Positions 54,713 through 63,784 of a DNA stretch of 64,000 nucleotides are shown here, one piece after another. The stretch comes from Nocardioides flavus (ex Wang et al. 2016) (GTDB taxonomy: Bacteria; Actinomycetota; Actinomycetes; Propionibacteriales; Nocardioidaceae): positions 124,001-188,000 of the forward strand of contig NZ_BNAD01000005.1 of the NCBI RefSeq assembly GCF_014653115.1. Reading direction: 5' to 3'. Under the pieces are notes generated by a model, which was given only the letters and a program-made list of their open reading frames with translations, was not told the origin of the DNA and searched no databases. Position 1 is the first letter of the stretch. Every line of letters starts with the position of its first letter. Position numbers and translations under genes: made by a program.

Positions 54713-55354
54713 GACGACCTCGCGCACCAGCCACTCCAGCGTCGACTCCACCACGATGCCCATCGCCTCGGCCTGCGTCACCTCGCCCCGCGCCGGGACC
54801 TTGAGGCCGTGGTCGCCGCCGGGGATCACCACCACGTCGAGGCCGTCCTGGTCGCCGGGGAACTCGTCGGGGCGGCCCATCGGGTCGCGCTCCCCCTGCA
54901 CGACGAGCGTGGGCAGCCCCACCGCCTGAAGCTCGTGCAGGCGTGTCGGCTCGGTGCGGCCCGGCGCGTGCAGCGGGAAGGAGAGGGCCAGGCATCCCGT
55001 GGCGCCCAGCGAGCGGGCGGTGCGCGCGGCCGAGCGGGCCCCGGCGGAGCGCCCGCCGACCACGAGGGGCGTGCGTACGCGCATCACGTCGGCGGCGCAC
55101 CGCAACGCCACGTCGAGCGTGGGCGGGGCGGTCGCGACCTTGCGGCCGGCGACGCGCCACGGCTGCTCGAACAGCACGACGGAGACGCCCTGCGCGGGCA
55201 GGGCGTCCGCGAGCGCCCACAGGTCGCGCGACTCCACGCCCCCGCCGGCACCGTGGCTGAGCAGGAGCGTCGCGATGGGGCTGGTCGCCCGACGGGTGTG
55301 CAGCCGTCCCTCGCCGTAGGGGGTCTCGACGGATCGGATCGAGGCCTTCTTCAC
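54692..55354 (-). CDS. alpha/beta hydrolase, dienelactone-hydrolase-like
   Basis: 220 residues with the hydrolase fold: the oxyanion motif L-S-H-G-A-G-G-G (about 33-40), the nucleophile elbow G-G-R-S-A-G (about 97-102, Ser), an Asp/Glu strand, and the catalytic His in G-G-D-H-G-L near 182. Substrate unknown. GTG 55354 overlaps the upstream peptidase gene by 4 nt. Its 3' end contains the -35 element of the sigR promoter. Confidence 0.78.
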   Translation of the reverse strand: MKKASIRSVETPYGEGRLHTRRATSPIATLLLSHGAGGGVESRDLWALADALPAQGVSVVLFEQPWRVAGRKVATAPPTLDVALRCAADVMRVRTPLVVGGRSAGARSAARTARSLGATGCLALSFPLHAPGRTEPTRLHELQAVGLPTLVVQGERDPMGRPDEFPGDQDGLDVVVIPGGDHGLKVPARGEVTQAEAMGIVVESTLEWLVREVVGNPRRG

Positions 55355-56106
55355 GGGGCGCCCTCCTCGGGGGGCTCGAGGGGCAGCGGCTCGACGAGCT
55401 CGGGCCCGTTGTTGCGCACGTTGCTGACCAGCCTCGACACGGCGTACGCCTCCAGCCGGCCCGGCGCGGCGGGCACGAGCAAGGAGGTGTCGCCCGCCGT
55501 CGTCGGGTCGAGCCAGGCGTACCAGCGCTCGCGCTCGACCATCAGCGGCATCCGGTCGTGGATGTGGCCGAGGGAGTCCTCGGCCTCGGTGGTGAGCACC
55601 GTGCAGGTCCAGCGGAAGCGGTCGGGGTCGTCCTCGGCCTTCGCCGGGTCCCGCCAGATCTCGTATAGCCCGGCCATGGCAAGCACTCCCCCGTCCTTGG
55701 GACGGATGAAGAACGGCTGCTTGACCGGCTTGCCCTTGGCGTCGGTCCGCTCCGTCGGGTACCACTCGAAGTAGCCGTCGGCAGGCAGCAGCGCGCGACG
55801 GGACGCGAACGCCTTGCGGTAGGCGGGCTTCTCCGCGACCGTCTCCATCCGCGCGTTGATCATGCGGTTGCCGATGGAGGGGTCCTTGGCCCACGACGGC
55901 ACCAGGCCCCACGTCAGCACGCGCAGCTGCCGCTGCGCGGGCTCACCGGAGTCGCGCGACGGCGGTCGCTCGACGACGGCGTAGACCTCCTTGGTCGGCG
56001 CGACGTTGTAGTCGGCCGCCAGCGGCGCCGCGATGCGGCTCTCGACCACCTCGAACTCCTCGACGAGGTCCTCGGGGCTCCGGGAGGAGGCGTAGCGACC
56101 GCACAT
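55351..56106 (-). CDS. yedK: HMCES/YedK (SRAP-domain) DNA abasic-site shielding protein
   Basis: 251 residues. The mature N-terminus is M-C-G-R-Y with the catalytic Cys2 that forms a thiazolidine crosslink with abasic sites in single-stranded DNA. The conserved N-A-R, E (in G-Y-F-E-W) and H (in H-I-H-D-R-M-P) residues are present. It protects abasic DNA and is often linked to the SOS response. The ATG is leaderless (TAGGGT 6 nt upstream), which fits the need for a free Cys2 directly after Met removal. Confidence 0.92.
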   Translation of the reverse strand: MCGRYASSRSPEDLVEEFEVVESRIAAPLAADYNVAPTKEVYAVVERPPSRDSGEPAQRQLRVLTWGLVPSWAKDPSIGNRMINARMETVAEKPAYRKAFASRRALLPADGYFEWYPTERTDAKGKPVKQPFFIRPKDGGVLAMAGLYEIWRDPAKAEDDPDRFRWTCTVLTTEAEDSLGHIHDRMPLMVERERWYAWLDPTTAGDTSLLVPAAPGRLEAYAVSRLVSNVRNNGPELVEPLPLEPPEEGAP

Positions 56107-56112
56107 GTCACG

Positions 56113-56118
56113 ACCCTA
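56113..56118 (-). promoter_or_regulatory. -10 hexamer TAGGGT, leaderless promoter of yedK
   Basis: On the minus strand TAGGGT is followed by 6 nt and the ATG at 56106. Confidence 0.55.
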
Positions 56119-56222
56119 GCCGGGAGCGACGCAGTCGCGCCGGGCGTGGGTCGGGAGGTTGGGCAAGCGCGCGAACGAGCACGCGAGCTCGCGACCGCGC
56201 GTCGAAACCCTTCGCGCTCGGC

Positions 56223-56975
56223 TCAGCCGCGGGCGAGCTCGTCGAGCAGCATGCCGGCGCTCGCGTCGGTGCCGGGCAGGCCCTCGATCCACACCCGTAC
56301 GGCCGTGTCGGTCTCGGCGCCCCCGAGAAGGGTGCGCAGCACCTGCACGCGCCGGCCGAGCCGCTCGTCGCGCCGGGTCAGGATGCCCACGCGGTGCAGC
56401 CCGAGACGGGCGACGGTCTCGTCGCGGGCGAAGGCGGTGCGGGCGAGCTCGCCGGCCCGCGCGAGGCGCATCGCCCGGGTGAAGTGGTCCCCGGGGTGGT
56501 CGGAGGGGTCGTCGCCGAACGGCATCGCGAAGACGACCAGGGCGTAGTCGTCGATCCCGCCGGGCACCCCTGGACCACCGAGCCGGTAGACCTCCGAGAG
56601 CCGGCTGCGCAGGTGCGCCTGGCTCGACAACCCGGTGAGCGGGTCCTCGCACGAGAGCTGGTGGAGGTAGCCGAGGGTGGTCTCGCTCCAGGCGGTGAGC
56701 AGTGCGGCCACCACGTCGTACGTCGGGTCGCCGCCGGTGGCCTCGCGCCACACGGCCCGGAGCCCGGCGAGCGTCTCCTCGACGGATGCTCCGTCGCGGG
56801 CGAGCTCCTCCCCCGCGACGGAGCACGCGCCCATGACGTCCGATCCTGAGATGAGCGCCTCCCCGACAGCCTCGAACCTGTGCGGCAACCCCGACCGCTC
56901 GACGGCGGGCTGCGGTTCGCTCATCCCAGGATCGGCAACCGTGAGACGTCGCCCACGCGTGGCGAATATCTTCAC
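56223..56975 (-). CDS. degenerate GGDEF-domain protein
   Basis: 250 residues. After a helical N-terminal part (about 25-105), the sequence D-P-L-T-G-L (111-116) opens a GGDEF-type domain, and E-T-V-A-R-L-G-L-H-R-V-G-I-L (186-199) aligns with the signature region where active diguanylate cyclases have R-x-G-G-D-E-F. The signature reads G-L-H-R-V, so cyclase activity is not expected; it may be a c-di-GMP sensor or a structural relic. The start is uncertain between GTG 56975 and ATG 56924. Confidence 0.6.
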   Translation of the reverse strand: MKIFATRGRRLTVADPGMSEPQPAVERSGLPHRFEAVGEALISGSDVMGACSVAGEELARDGASVEETLAGLRAVWREATGGDPTYDVVAALLTAWSETTLGYLHQLSCEDPLTGLSSQAHLRSRLSEVYRLGGPGVPGGIDDYALVVFAMPFGDDPSDHPGDHFTRAMRLARAGELARTAFARDETVARLGLHRVGILTRRDERLGRRVQVLRTLLGGAETDTAVRVWIEGLPGTDASAGMLLDELARG

Positions 56976-57158
56976 GGCGGCCCCCTCCCCGGGTCTCGGT
57001 CATGCTCCACAGGTGGGACGGGCCTCGCTGCGGACCATGACGCGGACCAGACCAGGATTTCGGGTTTCTTTGCTTCGCGGCCCGTTGCCCGGCGACGAGG
57101 GATACAGTCAAGAGGTCTGGCAACAGCGCCAGGAGGGGTCCCCGGAGAGCGTCGAACC

Positions 57159-58868
57159 ATGAGCGTGGCCACCAGCGTCGAGGCGCCGAGCGACGCCGAG
57201 CTGATCTCGGCGGTCCGCGGCGGGGACGTCGACGCCTACGGCACGCTCTTCGAGCGCCACGTCGACGCCGCGCGCAGGCTCGCCCGCCAGCTCGTGCCCG
57301 CGGGCGACGCCGAGGACCTCGTCTCGGAGGCCTTCGTCAAGGTGCTCGGGGTGCTGCAGCGGGGCGGCGGCCCGGACCTGGCGTTCCGCGCCTACCTGCT
57401 CACAGCCGTACGCCGCCTGCAGGTCGACCGGTTCCGCGCGGGCGCCCGGCTGCACACCACGGACGACATGGAGGCCTTCGACCCCGGCGTCCCGTTCCGC
57501 GACACGGCCGTCGAAGGCTTCGAGAGCGCCGCGGCCGCCCGCGCCTTCGCGAGCCTCCCCGAGCGCTGGCAGCTCGTGCTGTGGCACACCGAGGTCGAGG
57601 GCGACAAGCCCGCCGACATCGCGCCGATGCTCGGGATGAGCCCCAACTCCGTCTCCGCGCTGGCCTACCGCGCCCGGGAGGGACTGCGCCAGGCGTTCCT
57701 GACCCAGCACGTCGCCGAGCTCGAGTCGGACACCTGTCGATGGACGCACGGCCAGCTCGGCGCGTACGTGCGCGAGGCGGTCTCGCGGCGCGACGCCGCC
57801 AAGGTGGAGCAGCACCTCGGCGAGTGCCGCTCGTGCATGGCCATCTACCTCGAGCTCACCGAGGTCAACTCCAACCTCGGCGGCCTCCTCGCGCCGCTCC
57901 TGCTCGGTGGTGTCGCGACCACCTACATCGGCGCCGCGGCAGCCTCCGGGGGCGTGCCGATGGGGGTCGGGATGGTGCTCGGACGGGTGCGCGACCTCGT
58001 CGCGGGCAACGCCGGCACCGCCGCCGTCGTCGGGGTCGCCGTCAGCACGGCCGTCGTCGCCGGAGGCATCGCCCTGAGCACCCGCGGCCCGGACACCACG
58101 GCGTCCGTGTCCGACCGGTCCCCCTTCGCGGCGACGGCGAGCCCGACGAGCGACGCAGCGACGTCCGAGGAGCCCGGCTCGGGGCTCTCCACGCGTGAGC
58201 GCCGCACCTCGCCGGCGGTCGTCCTGCCCCCCGACGCCGTCGAGCCGACACCGGGCTCCATCCCCACGTCCACCGACACGTCGTCGCCGACCGACCCGAC
58301 GGGCGACCCGGCCGGCGACCCGACGGGCAGCCCCACCGGCGACCCGACAGGCAGCCCCACCGGCAGCCCTACCGGCAGCCCGACCGGTGGCCCCACGGGC
58401 AGCCCCACGGGCAGCCCGACGGGCGGTCCCACAGGCGGCCCGACCAGCACCCCGACGTCCAGCCCCACCGGCACCACCACGCAGGCACCCACCCCCACCC
58501 CCACCCCCACCGCGACCCCGACGCCGACGCCCACCCCGACCGCCCCACCCGTGCCCCCCGACGCCTCGGTGACGGGCACCGTCAGCGGTGCGCGGCCGAC
58601 GTACGACGTCGCGGTCCGCGTGGTCGGCCTGGTCGCCGGCACGAGCGCGCAGCTGCGGATCGTGGCGGACGGCGCCAGCGTGGTGCTCCGCAGCAGCGAC
58701 ACTCGCTGCACCGTGGTCAGGACGGTCGCCACCTGCCAGGTCACGGGCGACACCTCCGTGACCGTGGAGGTCGTGGCACCCCAGGGCGGGAGCGTCGCCG
58801 TGACCCTGTCGCCCGCGAGCGACGACGCCGACGCCGGCAACAACTCCTGGGGTGCGGTCCTGGGGTGA
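57159..58868 (+). CDS. membrane-tethered ECF sigma factor with zinc-finger, Pro-Thr-Gly stalk and extracellular domain
   Basis: 569 residues: sigma region 2 (about 10-85), region 4 (about 125-182), a zinc-type anti-sigma motif with C193, H219, C223 and C226, two hydrophobic segments (about 240-262 and 285-307), a disordered linker, a P-T-G-[SDG] tetrapeptide stalk (about 378-437), a Thr-Pro tract (441-466), and a beta-rich extracellular domain with two Cys (468-569). Such fused ECF proteins are known in actinobacteria; the sigma factor is tied to the membrane and its release mechanism is unknown. ATG 57159 follows a GGAGAG site. It is monocistronic, and no separate anti-sigma gene lies next to it. 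Confidence 0.85.
   Translation: MSVATSVEAPSDAELISAVRGGDVDAYGTLFERHVDAARRLARQLVPAGDAEDLVSEAFVKVLGVLQRGGGPDLAFRAYLLTAVRRLQVDRFRAGARLHTTDDMEAFDPGVPFRDTAVEGFESAAAARAFASLPERWQLVLWHTEVEGDKPADIAPMLGMSPNSVSALAYRAREGLRQAFLTQHVAELESDTCRWTHGQLGAYVREAVSRRDAAKVEQHLGECRSCMAIYLELTEVNSNLGGLLAPLLLGGVATTYIGAAAASGGVPMGVGMVLGRVRDLVAGNAGTAAVVGVAVSTAVVAGGIALSTRGPDTTASVSDRSPFAATASPTSDAATSEEPGSGLSTRERRTSPAVVLPPDAVEPTPGSIPTSTDTSSPTDPTGDPAGDPTGSPTGDPTGSPTGSPTGSPTGGPTGSPTGSPTGGPTGGPTSTPTSSPTGTTTQAPTPTPTPTATPTPTPTPTAPPVPPDASVTGTVSGARPTYDVAVRVVGLVAGTSAQLRIVADGASVVLRSSDTRCTVVRTVATCQVTGDTSVTVEVVAPQGGSVAVTLSPASDDADAGNNSWGAVLG
58290..58469 (+). repeat. P-T-G-x tetrapeptide repeat in the ECF gene
   Basis: About 14 in-frame 12-bp units encoding Pro-Thr-Gly followed by Ser, Asp or Gly; with the following Thr-Pro tract this is an extended extracellular stalk. 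Confidence 0.9.
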
Positions 58869-58935
58869 GCGCGCCGATGCGGACGCACCCCTGCGGACGG
58901 AGCGTGGTCCCTGGGCATCGTGTAGACAGGGGCAC

Positions 58936-59466
58936 ATGACGATCACCCGGTTGCTCGCCCGTCCGATGCTGGCCACGATCTTCGTCGCCGGCGGCGTCAA
59001 TGCCCTGCGCAACACCGAGGGGCACGCGGCCAAGGCCAGGAAGATCACCGACAAGGTCGTCCCGGCCGCGCAGCAGGCCGTGCCGCAGGCGCCGATCCCC
59101 TCCGACCCCGCCACCCTGGTCCGGATCAACGCCGGCGCCCAGATCCTGGCGGCCGCTGCCCTGGCCACCGGTCGGGCACCGCGCCTGAGCGCCACCGTGC
59201 TCGCCGCCTCCCTCGTGCCGACGACGCTGGCCGGCCACGCCTTCTGGGAGGAGGCCGACGCCGACGCCAAGGCCGCGCAGCAGCTCCAGTTCTTCAAGAA
59301 CACCTCGATCCTCGGCGGCCTGCTGCTGGCCGCCGTCGACACCGAGGGCCGGCCGGGCCTGGCCTGGCGCGCCCGCCGTGCGGCCGCCGACGTGCGGCGC
59401 GAGGCCCGCCAGGTCGCCAAGGACGCACGCCGCGAGGCGAAGTTGGCCAAGGCCCAGCTGACCTGA
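58936..59466 (+). CDS. DoxX-family membrane protein
   Basis: 176 residues with the DoxX layout: about four hydrophobic helices, the first with R-P-M-L-A-T-I-F-V-A-G-G (about 9-20), and a basic Ala/Arg-rich C-terminal helix (about 145-176). In mycobacteria DoxX works with thiol and superoxide defence, but that role is not shown here. The ATG lies 7 nt after TAGACA, an imperfect version of the leaderless hexamer. Confidence 0.78.
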   Translation: MTITRLLARPMLATIFVAGGVNALRNTEGHAAKARKITDKVVPAAQQAVPQAPIPSDPATLVRINAGAQILAAAALATGRAPRLSATVLAASLVPTTLAGHAFWEEADADAKAAQQLQFFKNTSILGGLLLAAVDTEGRPGLAWRARRAAADVRREARQVAKDARREAKLAKAQLT

Positions 59467-59472
59467 CCTCGA

Positions 59473-59478
59473 TAGGGT
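59473..59478 (+). promoter_or_regulatory. -10 hexamer TAGGGT, leaderless promoter of aroA-rsgA
   Basis: TAGGGT is followed by 6 nt and the aroA GTG at 59485. Confidence 0.55.
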
Positions 59479-59484
59479 GCGCGC

Positions 59485-60765
59485 GTGAGTGAGCTCTGGC
59501 CGGCACCGCGCCCGCACGACCCCGTCGACCGGCGCGTCTCGCTGCCCGGCAGCAAGTCGCTGACCAACCGCGCGCTGGTGCTCGCGGCACTCGCCGACGG
59601 CCCGAGCGTCGTACGGCGTCCCCTGCGCTCGCGCGACACCCTGCTGATGGCGGCAGCCCTCACCTCGCTGGGCACCGTCGTCGAGGACACTCCGGACGGC
59701 GACTGGGCGGTGACGCCCGGCGCCTGGGACCGCGACGCGGACGTCGACTGCGGCCTCGCCGGCACGGTGATGCGCTTCGTCCCCCCGGTGGTGGGCCTCG
59801 CCCGCGGGACCGTGCGGTTCGACGGCGACCCCCACATGCGGCTTCGGCCCGTGGGACAGATGCTCGCCGCGCTGGGCGCGCTCGGTGTACGCATCGACGA
59901 CGGTGGTCGCGGGGCGCTGCCCTTCGCCGTGCACGGCACCGGCACGGTCGCCGGCGGCACCGTCACCATCGACGCCAGCGCCTCCTCGCAGTTCGTCTCG
60001 GCCCTCCTGCTCGCCGGGGCCCGCTACGACCACGGCGTCGACGTGCGCCACGTCGGCAAGCCGGTGCCCTCCCTGCCCCACATCGAGATGACCGTCCAGA
60101 TGCTGCGCCGCCACGGCGTGGAGGTCGACGACGTCGACGCCAACCGGTGGGCGGTCGCGCCCGGCCCCGTCCGGGCCGTCGACCACGACATCGAGCCCGA
60201 CCTGTCCAACGCCGCACCCTTCCTCGCGCTCGGCGCGGCGACCGGCGGCCGGGTCACCGTGACCGACTGGCCGGCCTCGACGACCCAGCCCGGCGACGAG
60301 CTGCGCAGCATCCTCACCCTGATGGGGTGCGAGGTCACGATCGACGACGGCGACCTCACCGTCGTCGGGCCCGAGCGGCTGCAGGGCGTGGACCTCGACC
60401 TGCACGACGTCGGGGAGCTCACCCCGGCGATCGCCGCCCTCTGCGCACTGGCCGACTCGCCCTCCCACCTGCGCGGCGTGGCCCACATCCGCGGGCACGA
60501 GACCGACCGCATCACCGCGCTCGCCACCGAGCTCGGCCGCCTGGGCGCCGACGTCACCGAGCGCGAGGACGGCCTGACGATCAGGCCCGCGCCGCTGCAC
60601 GGCGGCACGTTCCACACCTACGCCGACCACCGCATGGCCCACGCGGGGGTCATCCTCGGCCTCGCCGTCGACGACGTGCTCGTCGAGGACATCGCCACGA
60701 CCTCCAAGACCTTCCCCGACTTCGCGGGCGCCTGGAGCCACGCCGTGCACGGGGGAACCACGTGA
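59485..60765 (+). CDS. aroA: 3-phosphoshikimate 1-carboxyvinyltransferase (EPSP synthase)
   Basis: 426 residues of the two-domain EPSP synthase fold. Active-site segments: P-G-S-K-S-L-T-N-R (about 21-29), L-A-G-T-V-M-R-F (about 90-97), and the C-terminal D-H-R-M-A-H region. It joins shikimate-3-phosphate and PEP in the chorismate pathway. Leaderless GTG start. Its stop overlaps the rsgA start by 4 nt, a pairing common in actinobacteria. Confidence 0.96.
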   Translation: MSELWPAPRPHDPVDRRVSLPGSKSLTNRALVLAALADGPSVVRRPLRSRDTLLMAAALTSLGTVVEDTPDGDWAVTPGAWDRDADVDCGLAGTVMRFVPPVVGLARGTVRFDGDPHMRLRPVGQMLAALGALGVRIDDGGRGALPFAVHGTGTVAGGTVTIDASASSQFVSALLLAGARYDHGVDVRHVGKPVPSLPHIEMTVQMLRRHGVEVDDVDANRWAVAPGPVRAVDHDIEPDLSNAAPFLALGAATGGRVTVTDWPASTTQPGDELRSILTLMGCEVTIDDGDLTVVGPERLQGVDLDLHDVGELTPAIAALCALADSPSHLRGVAHIRGHETDRITALATELGRLGADVTEREDGLTIRPAPLHGGTFHTYADHRMAHAGVILGLAVDDVLVEDIATTSKTFPDFAGAWSHAVHGGTT

Positions 60766-61778
60766 CCGGTCGCTACTCCGAGCACGACCACGAGCACTAC
60801 GAGCGCCCGCGTCGCCGGACCCGGCCACGCACCAAGGACCGCCCGACCTACGCCGACGCGGTGGACGCGCGCGTCGTGACCGTCGACCGCGGCCGCTTCA
60901 CCCTCCTCCTCGACGGTCGCCGCGTGATGGCGATGAAGTCACGCCCCCTCGGCCGCAAGGGCGTCGTGGTCGGCGACCACGTGCGAGTCGTCGGCGACAC
61001 CAGCGGCGCGGACGGGTCGCTGGCGCGCATCGTGGAGGTCGTCGAGCGCACCACCACGCTGCGCCGCACCGCCGACGACGACGACCCCGTCGAGCGCGTC
61101 ATCGTCTCCAACGCCGACCAGCTGGTCGTGGTGACCGCCCTCGCCGACCCCGAGCCGCGCCCGCGACTGATCGACCGCGCGCTCGTCGCGGCGTACGACG
61201 CGGGCATGGCGCCCCTGCTGTGCCTCACCAAGGCCGACCTCGCCGACCCCGAGACCCTCCTGTCGACCTACCGCTCCCTGGGCGTGCCATGGGTCGTCAC
61301 GCAGCTCAAGGGCGAGGGCGCCGGCGACCTCACCGAGCTCCGCGAGAGGCTGCGCGGTCGCACCAGCGTGCTGGTCGGGCACAGCGGCGTCGGCAAGTCG
61401 ACCTTGGTCAACGCCCTCGTCCCCGACGCCGGGCGCGAGGTGGGCATCGTCAACGCGGTGACCGGACGCGGCCGGCACACCTCCACCAGCGCGTACCTGC
61501 TCGAGCTCCCAGGCGAGGACGGGCGGGGCGAGGGCTGGATCATCGACACCCCCGGCATCCGGTCCTTCGGCCTGGCGCACGTGCAGCCGGAGAACCTGAT
61601 CGAGGCCTTCCCCGACCTCGACGAGATGACCGAGAGCTGCCCGCGCGGGTGCACCCACGGCACCGACGAGCCCGAGTGCGGGCTCGACGAGGCGGTCGAG
61701 GCCGGCGAGGCAGACGTCGACCGGGTCGAGTCGTTCCGCCGGCTGCTGGCCGCCCGCGAGGCCTCCAGCGACTGGTAG
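60762..61778 (+). CDS. rsgA: ribosome small-subunit maturation GTPase RsgA
   Basis: 338 residues with the circularly permuted GTPase order: an N-terminal OB fold (about 35-100), then L-T-K-A-D-L (G4) before G-H-S-G-V-G-K-S-T (G1, about 206-214) and I-D-T-P-G (G3). A C-terminal zinc knuckle has Cys-x3-Cys-x-His and a later Cys (near 288-300). It helps late 30S maturation. The GTG start overlaps aroA by 4 nt. The first 30 residues are a charged Arg/His/Glu-rich extension. Confidence 0.93.
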   Translation: MTGRYSEHDHEHYERPRRRTRPRTKDRPTYADAVDARVVTVDRGRFTLLLDGRRVMAMKSRPLGRKGVVVGDHVRVVGDTSGADGSLARIVEVVERTTTLRRTADDDDPVERVIVSNADQLVVVTALADPEPRPRLIDRALVAAYDAGMAPLLCLTKADLADPETLLSTYRSLGVPWVVTQLKGEGAGDLTELRERLRGRTSVLVGHSGVGKSTLVNALVPDAGREVGIVNAVTGRGRHTSTSAYLLELPGEDGRGEGWIIDTPGIRSFGLAHVQPENLIEAFPDLDEMTESCPRGCTHGTDEPECGLDEAVEAGEADVDRVESFRRLLAAREASSDW

Positions 61779-61781
61779 GCG

Positions 61782-62243
61782 TCAGCCCCAGACGGCCCGG
61801 GCTCCGGAGTCGCCGGCGAGGTAGACGGTGACCAGCAGGGCCACGGCACCCGCCGCGAGCAGGACGGCCACCGGCACACCGAACCGGGTCTCCCGGGCAC
61901 CGCGCCCGGAGGCCAGCGCGGAGGTGCCGCCCAGCGCCCAGGCTGCGAGGCCCGAGACAGCGAGGTAGCCGAGCGCCACGCTGCGCAGCAGCTCGCCCGC
62001 CTCCTGGTGGTCCTCGACGATCGGTGCGAGCTCGGGTCGCGAGGCCAGCAGGTCCTCGCCCGCCGCGACCGCGCCGAGCGCGGTGATCGCGGTGACGACC
62101 GCGAGGACGACGAGCGGCCAGCGCAGCAACCAGCGCCACCTCGGCACGACCGCGTAGACGAGGCCGGTCAGCGCCGCCAGCGGCCCGAGCACGACGACGA
62201 CGTGGACGATGAGCGGGTGCAGCGGCACACCGTTGAGCTCCAT
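61782..62243 (-). CDS. DUF2231 family membrane protein
   Basis: 153 residues with four membrane helices (about 8-30, 40-62, 85-107 and 120-143) and the opening G-V-P-L-H-P-L-I-V-H, the DUF2231 hallmark. Conserved histidines near the first helix could bind heme or metal, but this is unproved. The ATG is leaderless (TACTGT 6 nt upstream) and its promoter lies only 41 bp from the divergent hisN start. Confidence 0.78.
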   Translation of the reverse strand: MELNGVPLHPLIVHVVVVLGPLAALTGLVYAVVPRWRWLLRWPLVVLAVVTAITALGAVAAGEDLLASRPELAPIVEDHQEAGELLRSVALGYLAVSGLAAWALGGTSALASGRGARETRFGVPVAVLLAAGAVALLVTVYLAGDSGARAVWG

Positions 62244-62249
62244 GCTTGC

Positions 62250-62255
62250 ACAGTA
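62250..62255 (-). promoter_or_regulatory. -10 hexamer TACTGT, leaderless promoter
   Basis: On the minus strand TACTGT is followed by 6 nt and the ATG at 62243; it faces the hisN promoter across 17 bp. Confidence 0.5.
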
Positions 62256-62272
62256 GGCCGCGATGCTGGGAA

Positions 62273-62278
62273 TAGCCT
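62273..62278 (+). promoter_or_regulatory. -10 hexamer TAGCCT, leaderless promoter of hisN
   Basis: TAGCCT is followed by 6 nt and the hisN ATG at 62285. Confidence 0.55.
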
Positions 62279-62284
62279 GTGAAC

Positions 62285-63175
62285 ATGCCCATCACCGGCT
62301 CCAACGACCACACCGACGACCTGCGCCTGGCGCACGTCCTCGCCGACGACGCGGACTCGCTCACCCAAGCCCGCTTCAAGGCGCTCGACCTGCACGTCAT
62401 GAGCAAGCCGGACCTGACCCCGGTCACCGACGCCGACAAGGCCGTCGAGGAGGGCATCCGCCGCACCCTCTCCCGGGTGCGCTCGCGCGACGCCGTGGTC
62501 GGTGAGGAGCAGGGAACGACGGGGCACGGCCAGCGCCGGTGGATCGTCGACCCGATCGACGGCACCAAGAACTTCGTTCGCGGCGTGCCGGTGTGGGCCA
62601 CCCTGATCGCGCTGGCGATCGACGACGAGGTGGTCCTCGGCGTGGTGTCGGCGCCGCAGCTCCAGCGGCGCTGGTGGGCCTCGGCGGGCAACGGCGCCTG
62701 GACCGGCCGGTCGCTGCTCAAGGCGACGAGGTGCGAGGTCTCCGACGTACGCCGCCTCGAGGACGCGTCCCTCAGCTACTCCTCGCTCTCGGGCTGGGAC
62801 GAGCGCGACCGCCTCGACGACTTCATCTCGCTGCAGCGCCGCTGCTGGCGCACCCGCGCGTACGGCGACTTCTGGTCCTACATGCTGCTCGCCGAGGGCG
62901 CGGTGGACATCGCGGCCGAGCCGGAGCTCGAGCTCTACGACATGGCGGCGCTCGACGTGATCGTGCGCGAGGCCGGCGGCCGCTTCACCTCGCTCGACGG
63001 CACCGACGGCCCCTGGGGCGGCAACGCGCTCGCCAGCAACGGCCACCTGCACGACGCCGCGCTGTCCTTCCTCGGCGCCCTCGGCGACGACGGCACCGAC
63101 CCCGACGTGCCGCGCCGCGGCCCCGGCACGGTCAGCAACCTGCGCGCCCGCCAGTCGCCGCCCGTCCTCGACTGA
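62285..63175 (+). CDS. hisN: histidinol-phosphatase (inositol-monophosphatase type)
   Basis: 296 residues of the inositol monophosphatase fold with its metal-binding motifs: V-T-D-A-D (about 48-52), G-E-E (about 78-80), D-P-I-D-G-T-K-N-F (about 94-102) and the late L-Y-D-M-A-A. In actinobacteria this type is HisN, the histidinol-phosphate phosphatase of histidine synthesis. Other phosphate esters remain possible. The start is leaderless. Confidence 0.88.
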   Translation: MPITGSNDHTDDLRLAHVLADDADSLTQARFKALDLHVMSKPDLTPVTDADKAVEEGIRRTLSRVRSRDAVVGEEQGTTGHGQRRWIVDPIDGTKNFVRGVPVWATLIALAIDDEVVLGVVSAPQLQRRWWASAGNGAWTGRSLLKATRCEVSDVRRLEDASLSYSSLSGWDERDRLDDFISLQRRCWRTRAYGDFWSYMLLAEGAVDIAAEPELELYDMAALDVIVREAGGRFTSLDGTDGPWGGNALASNGHLHDAALSFLGALGDDGTDPDVPRRGPGTVSNLRARQSPPVLD

Positions 63176-63181
63176 GCCGGG

Positions 63182-63655
63182 TCACCAGGGCCAGCCGTCC
63201 CACTCGCGCAGGGCGACGAACGGGGCTGTCGGCGCGGGCCACACGACGAGCGCGAGGTGCTCCTCGCTCCGACCCTGGGAGGTCATGCCCTCGGGCAGGC
63301 CCGCGACCAGCCCGCCCCAGTGCACCCGGAGGCGCAGCGGGCCCGCCGGTACCTCGTGCAGGGACCTCGGCCCCTCGTCCACCTCCCAGCTCAGCACCTC
63401 CAGCGGCTCGCTCCCCTCGAGGCTGACCTCGGCGATGTGCTGCCACTCCTCGCCAGGACCCGGCGGCTCCTCGGCCACGACGTCGACGCTCACCGGCGTC
63501 GTGCCGTACTTGCGGAAGGTGCTGACGACGACGAACCGGCCGTCCGTCCACAGGCGTCGCTCGTAGGTCTCGAGCGAGACGTCCGGCATCGCCGCGTCCC
63601 CACGCCTGGCGTAGAACTGGAAGTAGTCCGGCTCGACGACACCCCGCCACGTCAT
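63182..63655 (-). CDS. uncharacterised 157-residue protein
   Basis: I do not recognise a family. The protein is soluble and beta-rich, with many aromatic residues (Trp 3, 36, 71, 90, 113, 139, 152 and 156), no signal peptide and no membrane helix. The motif P-A-G-P-L-R-L-R-V-H-W (about 103-113) resembles a strand of a small immune-like or barrel domain. ATG 63655 is chosen because CAGACT lies 6 nt upstream, a near match to the leaderless pattern, and nothing supports the longer frame. It is nearly convergent with hisN (6-nt gap). Confidence 0.5.
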   Translation of the reverse strand: MTWRGVVEPDYFQFYARRGDAAMPDVSLETYERRLWTDGRFVVVSTFRKYGTTPVSVDVVAEEPPGPGEEWQHIAEVSLEGSEPLEVLSWEVDEGPRSLHEVPAGPLRLRVHWGGLVAGLPEGMTSQGRSEEHLALVVWPAPTAPFVALREWDGWPW

Positions 63656-63784
63656 GCCGCGAGTCTGGCAGACCGTCCCCGCCGCGGATTGCGCCTCGCC
63701 CCTGTCGTCGGCCCGCCCACCTTGGCTACGGTGACTCATCAGTAGTCCTCCGGTGAGGACCGTGCCGGACGAGAGGCGGAGACC

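Noticed and set aside
58290..58469. CRISPR-like or satellite DNA from regular 12-bp repeats
   Set aside because: The units are in frame, encode P-T-G-x and have no spacers; this is a protein stalk.
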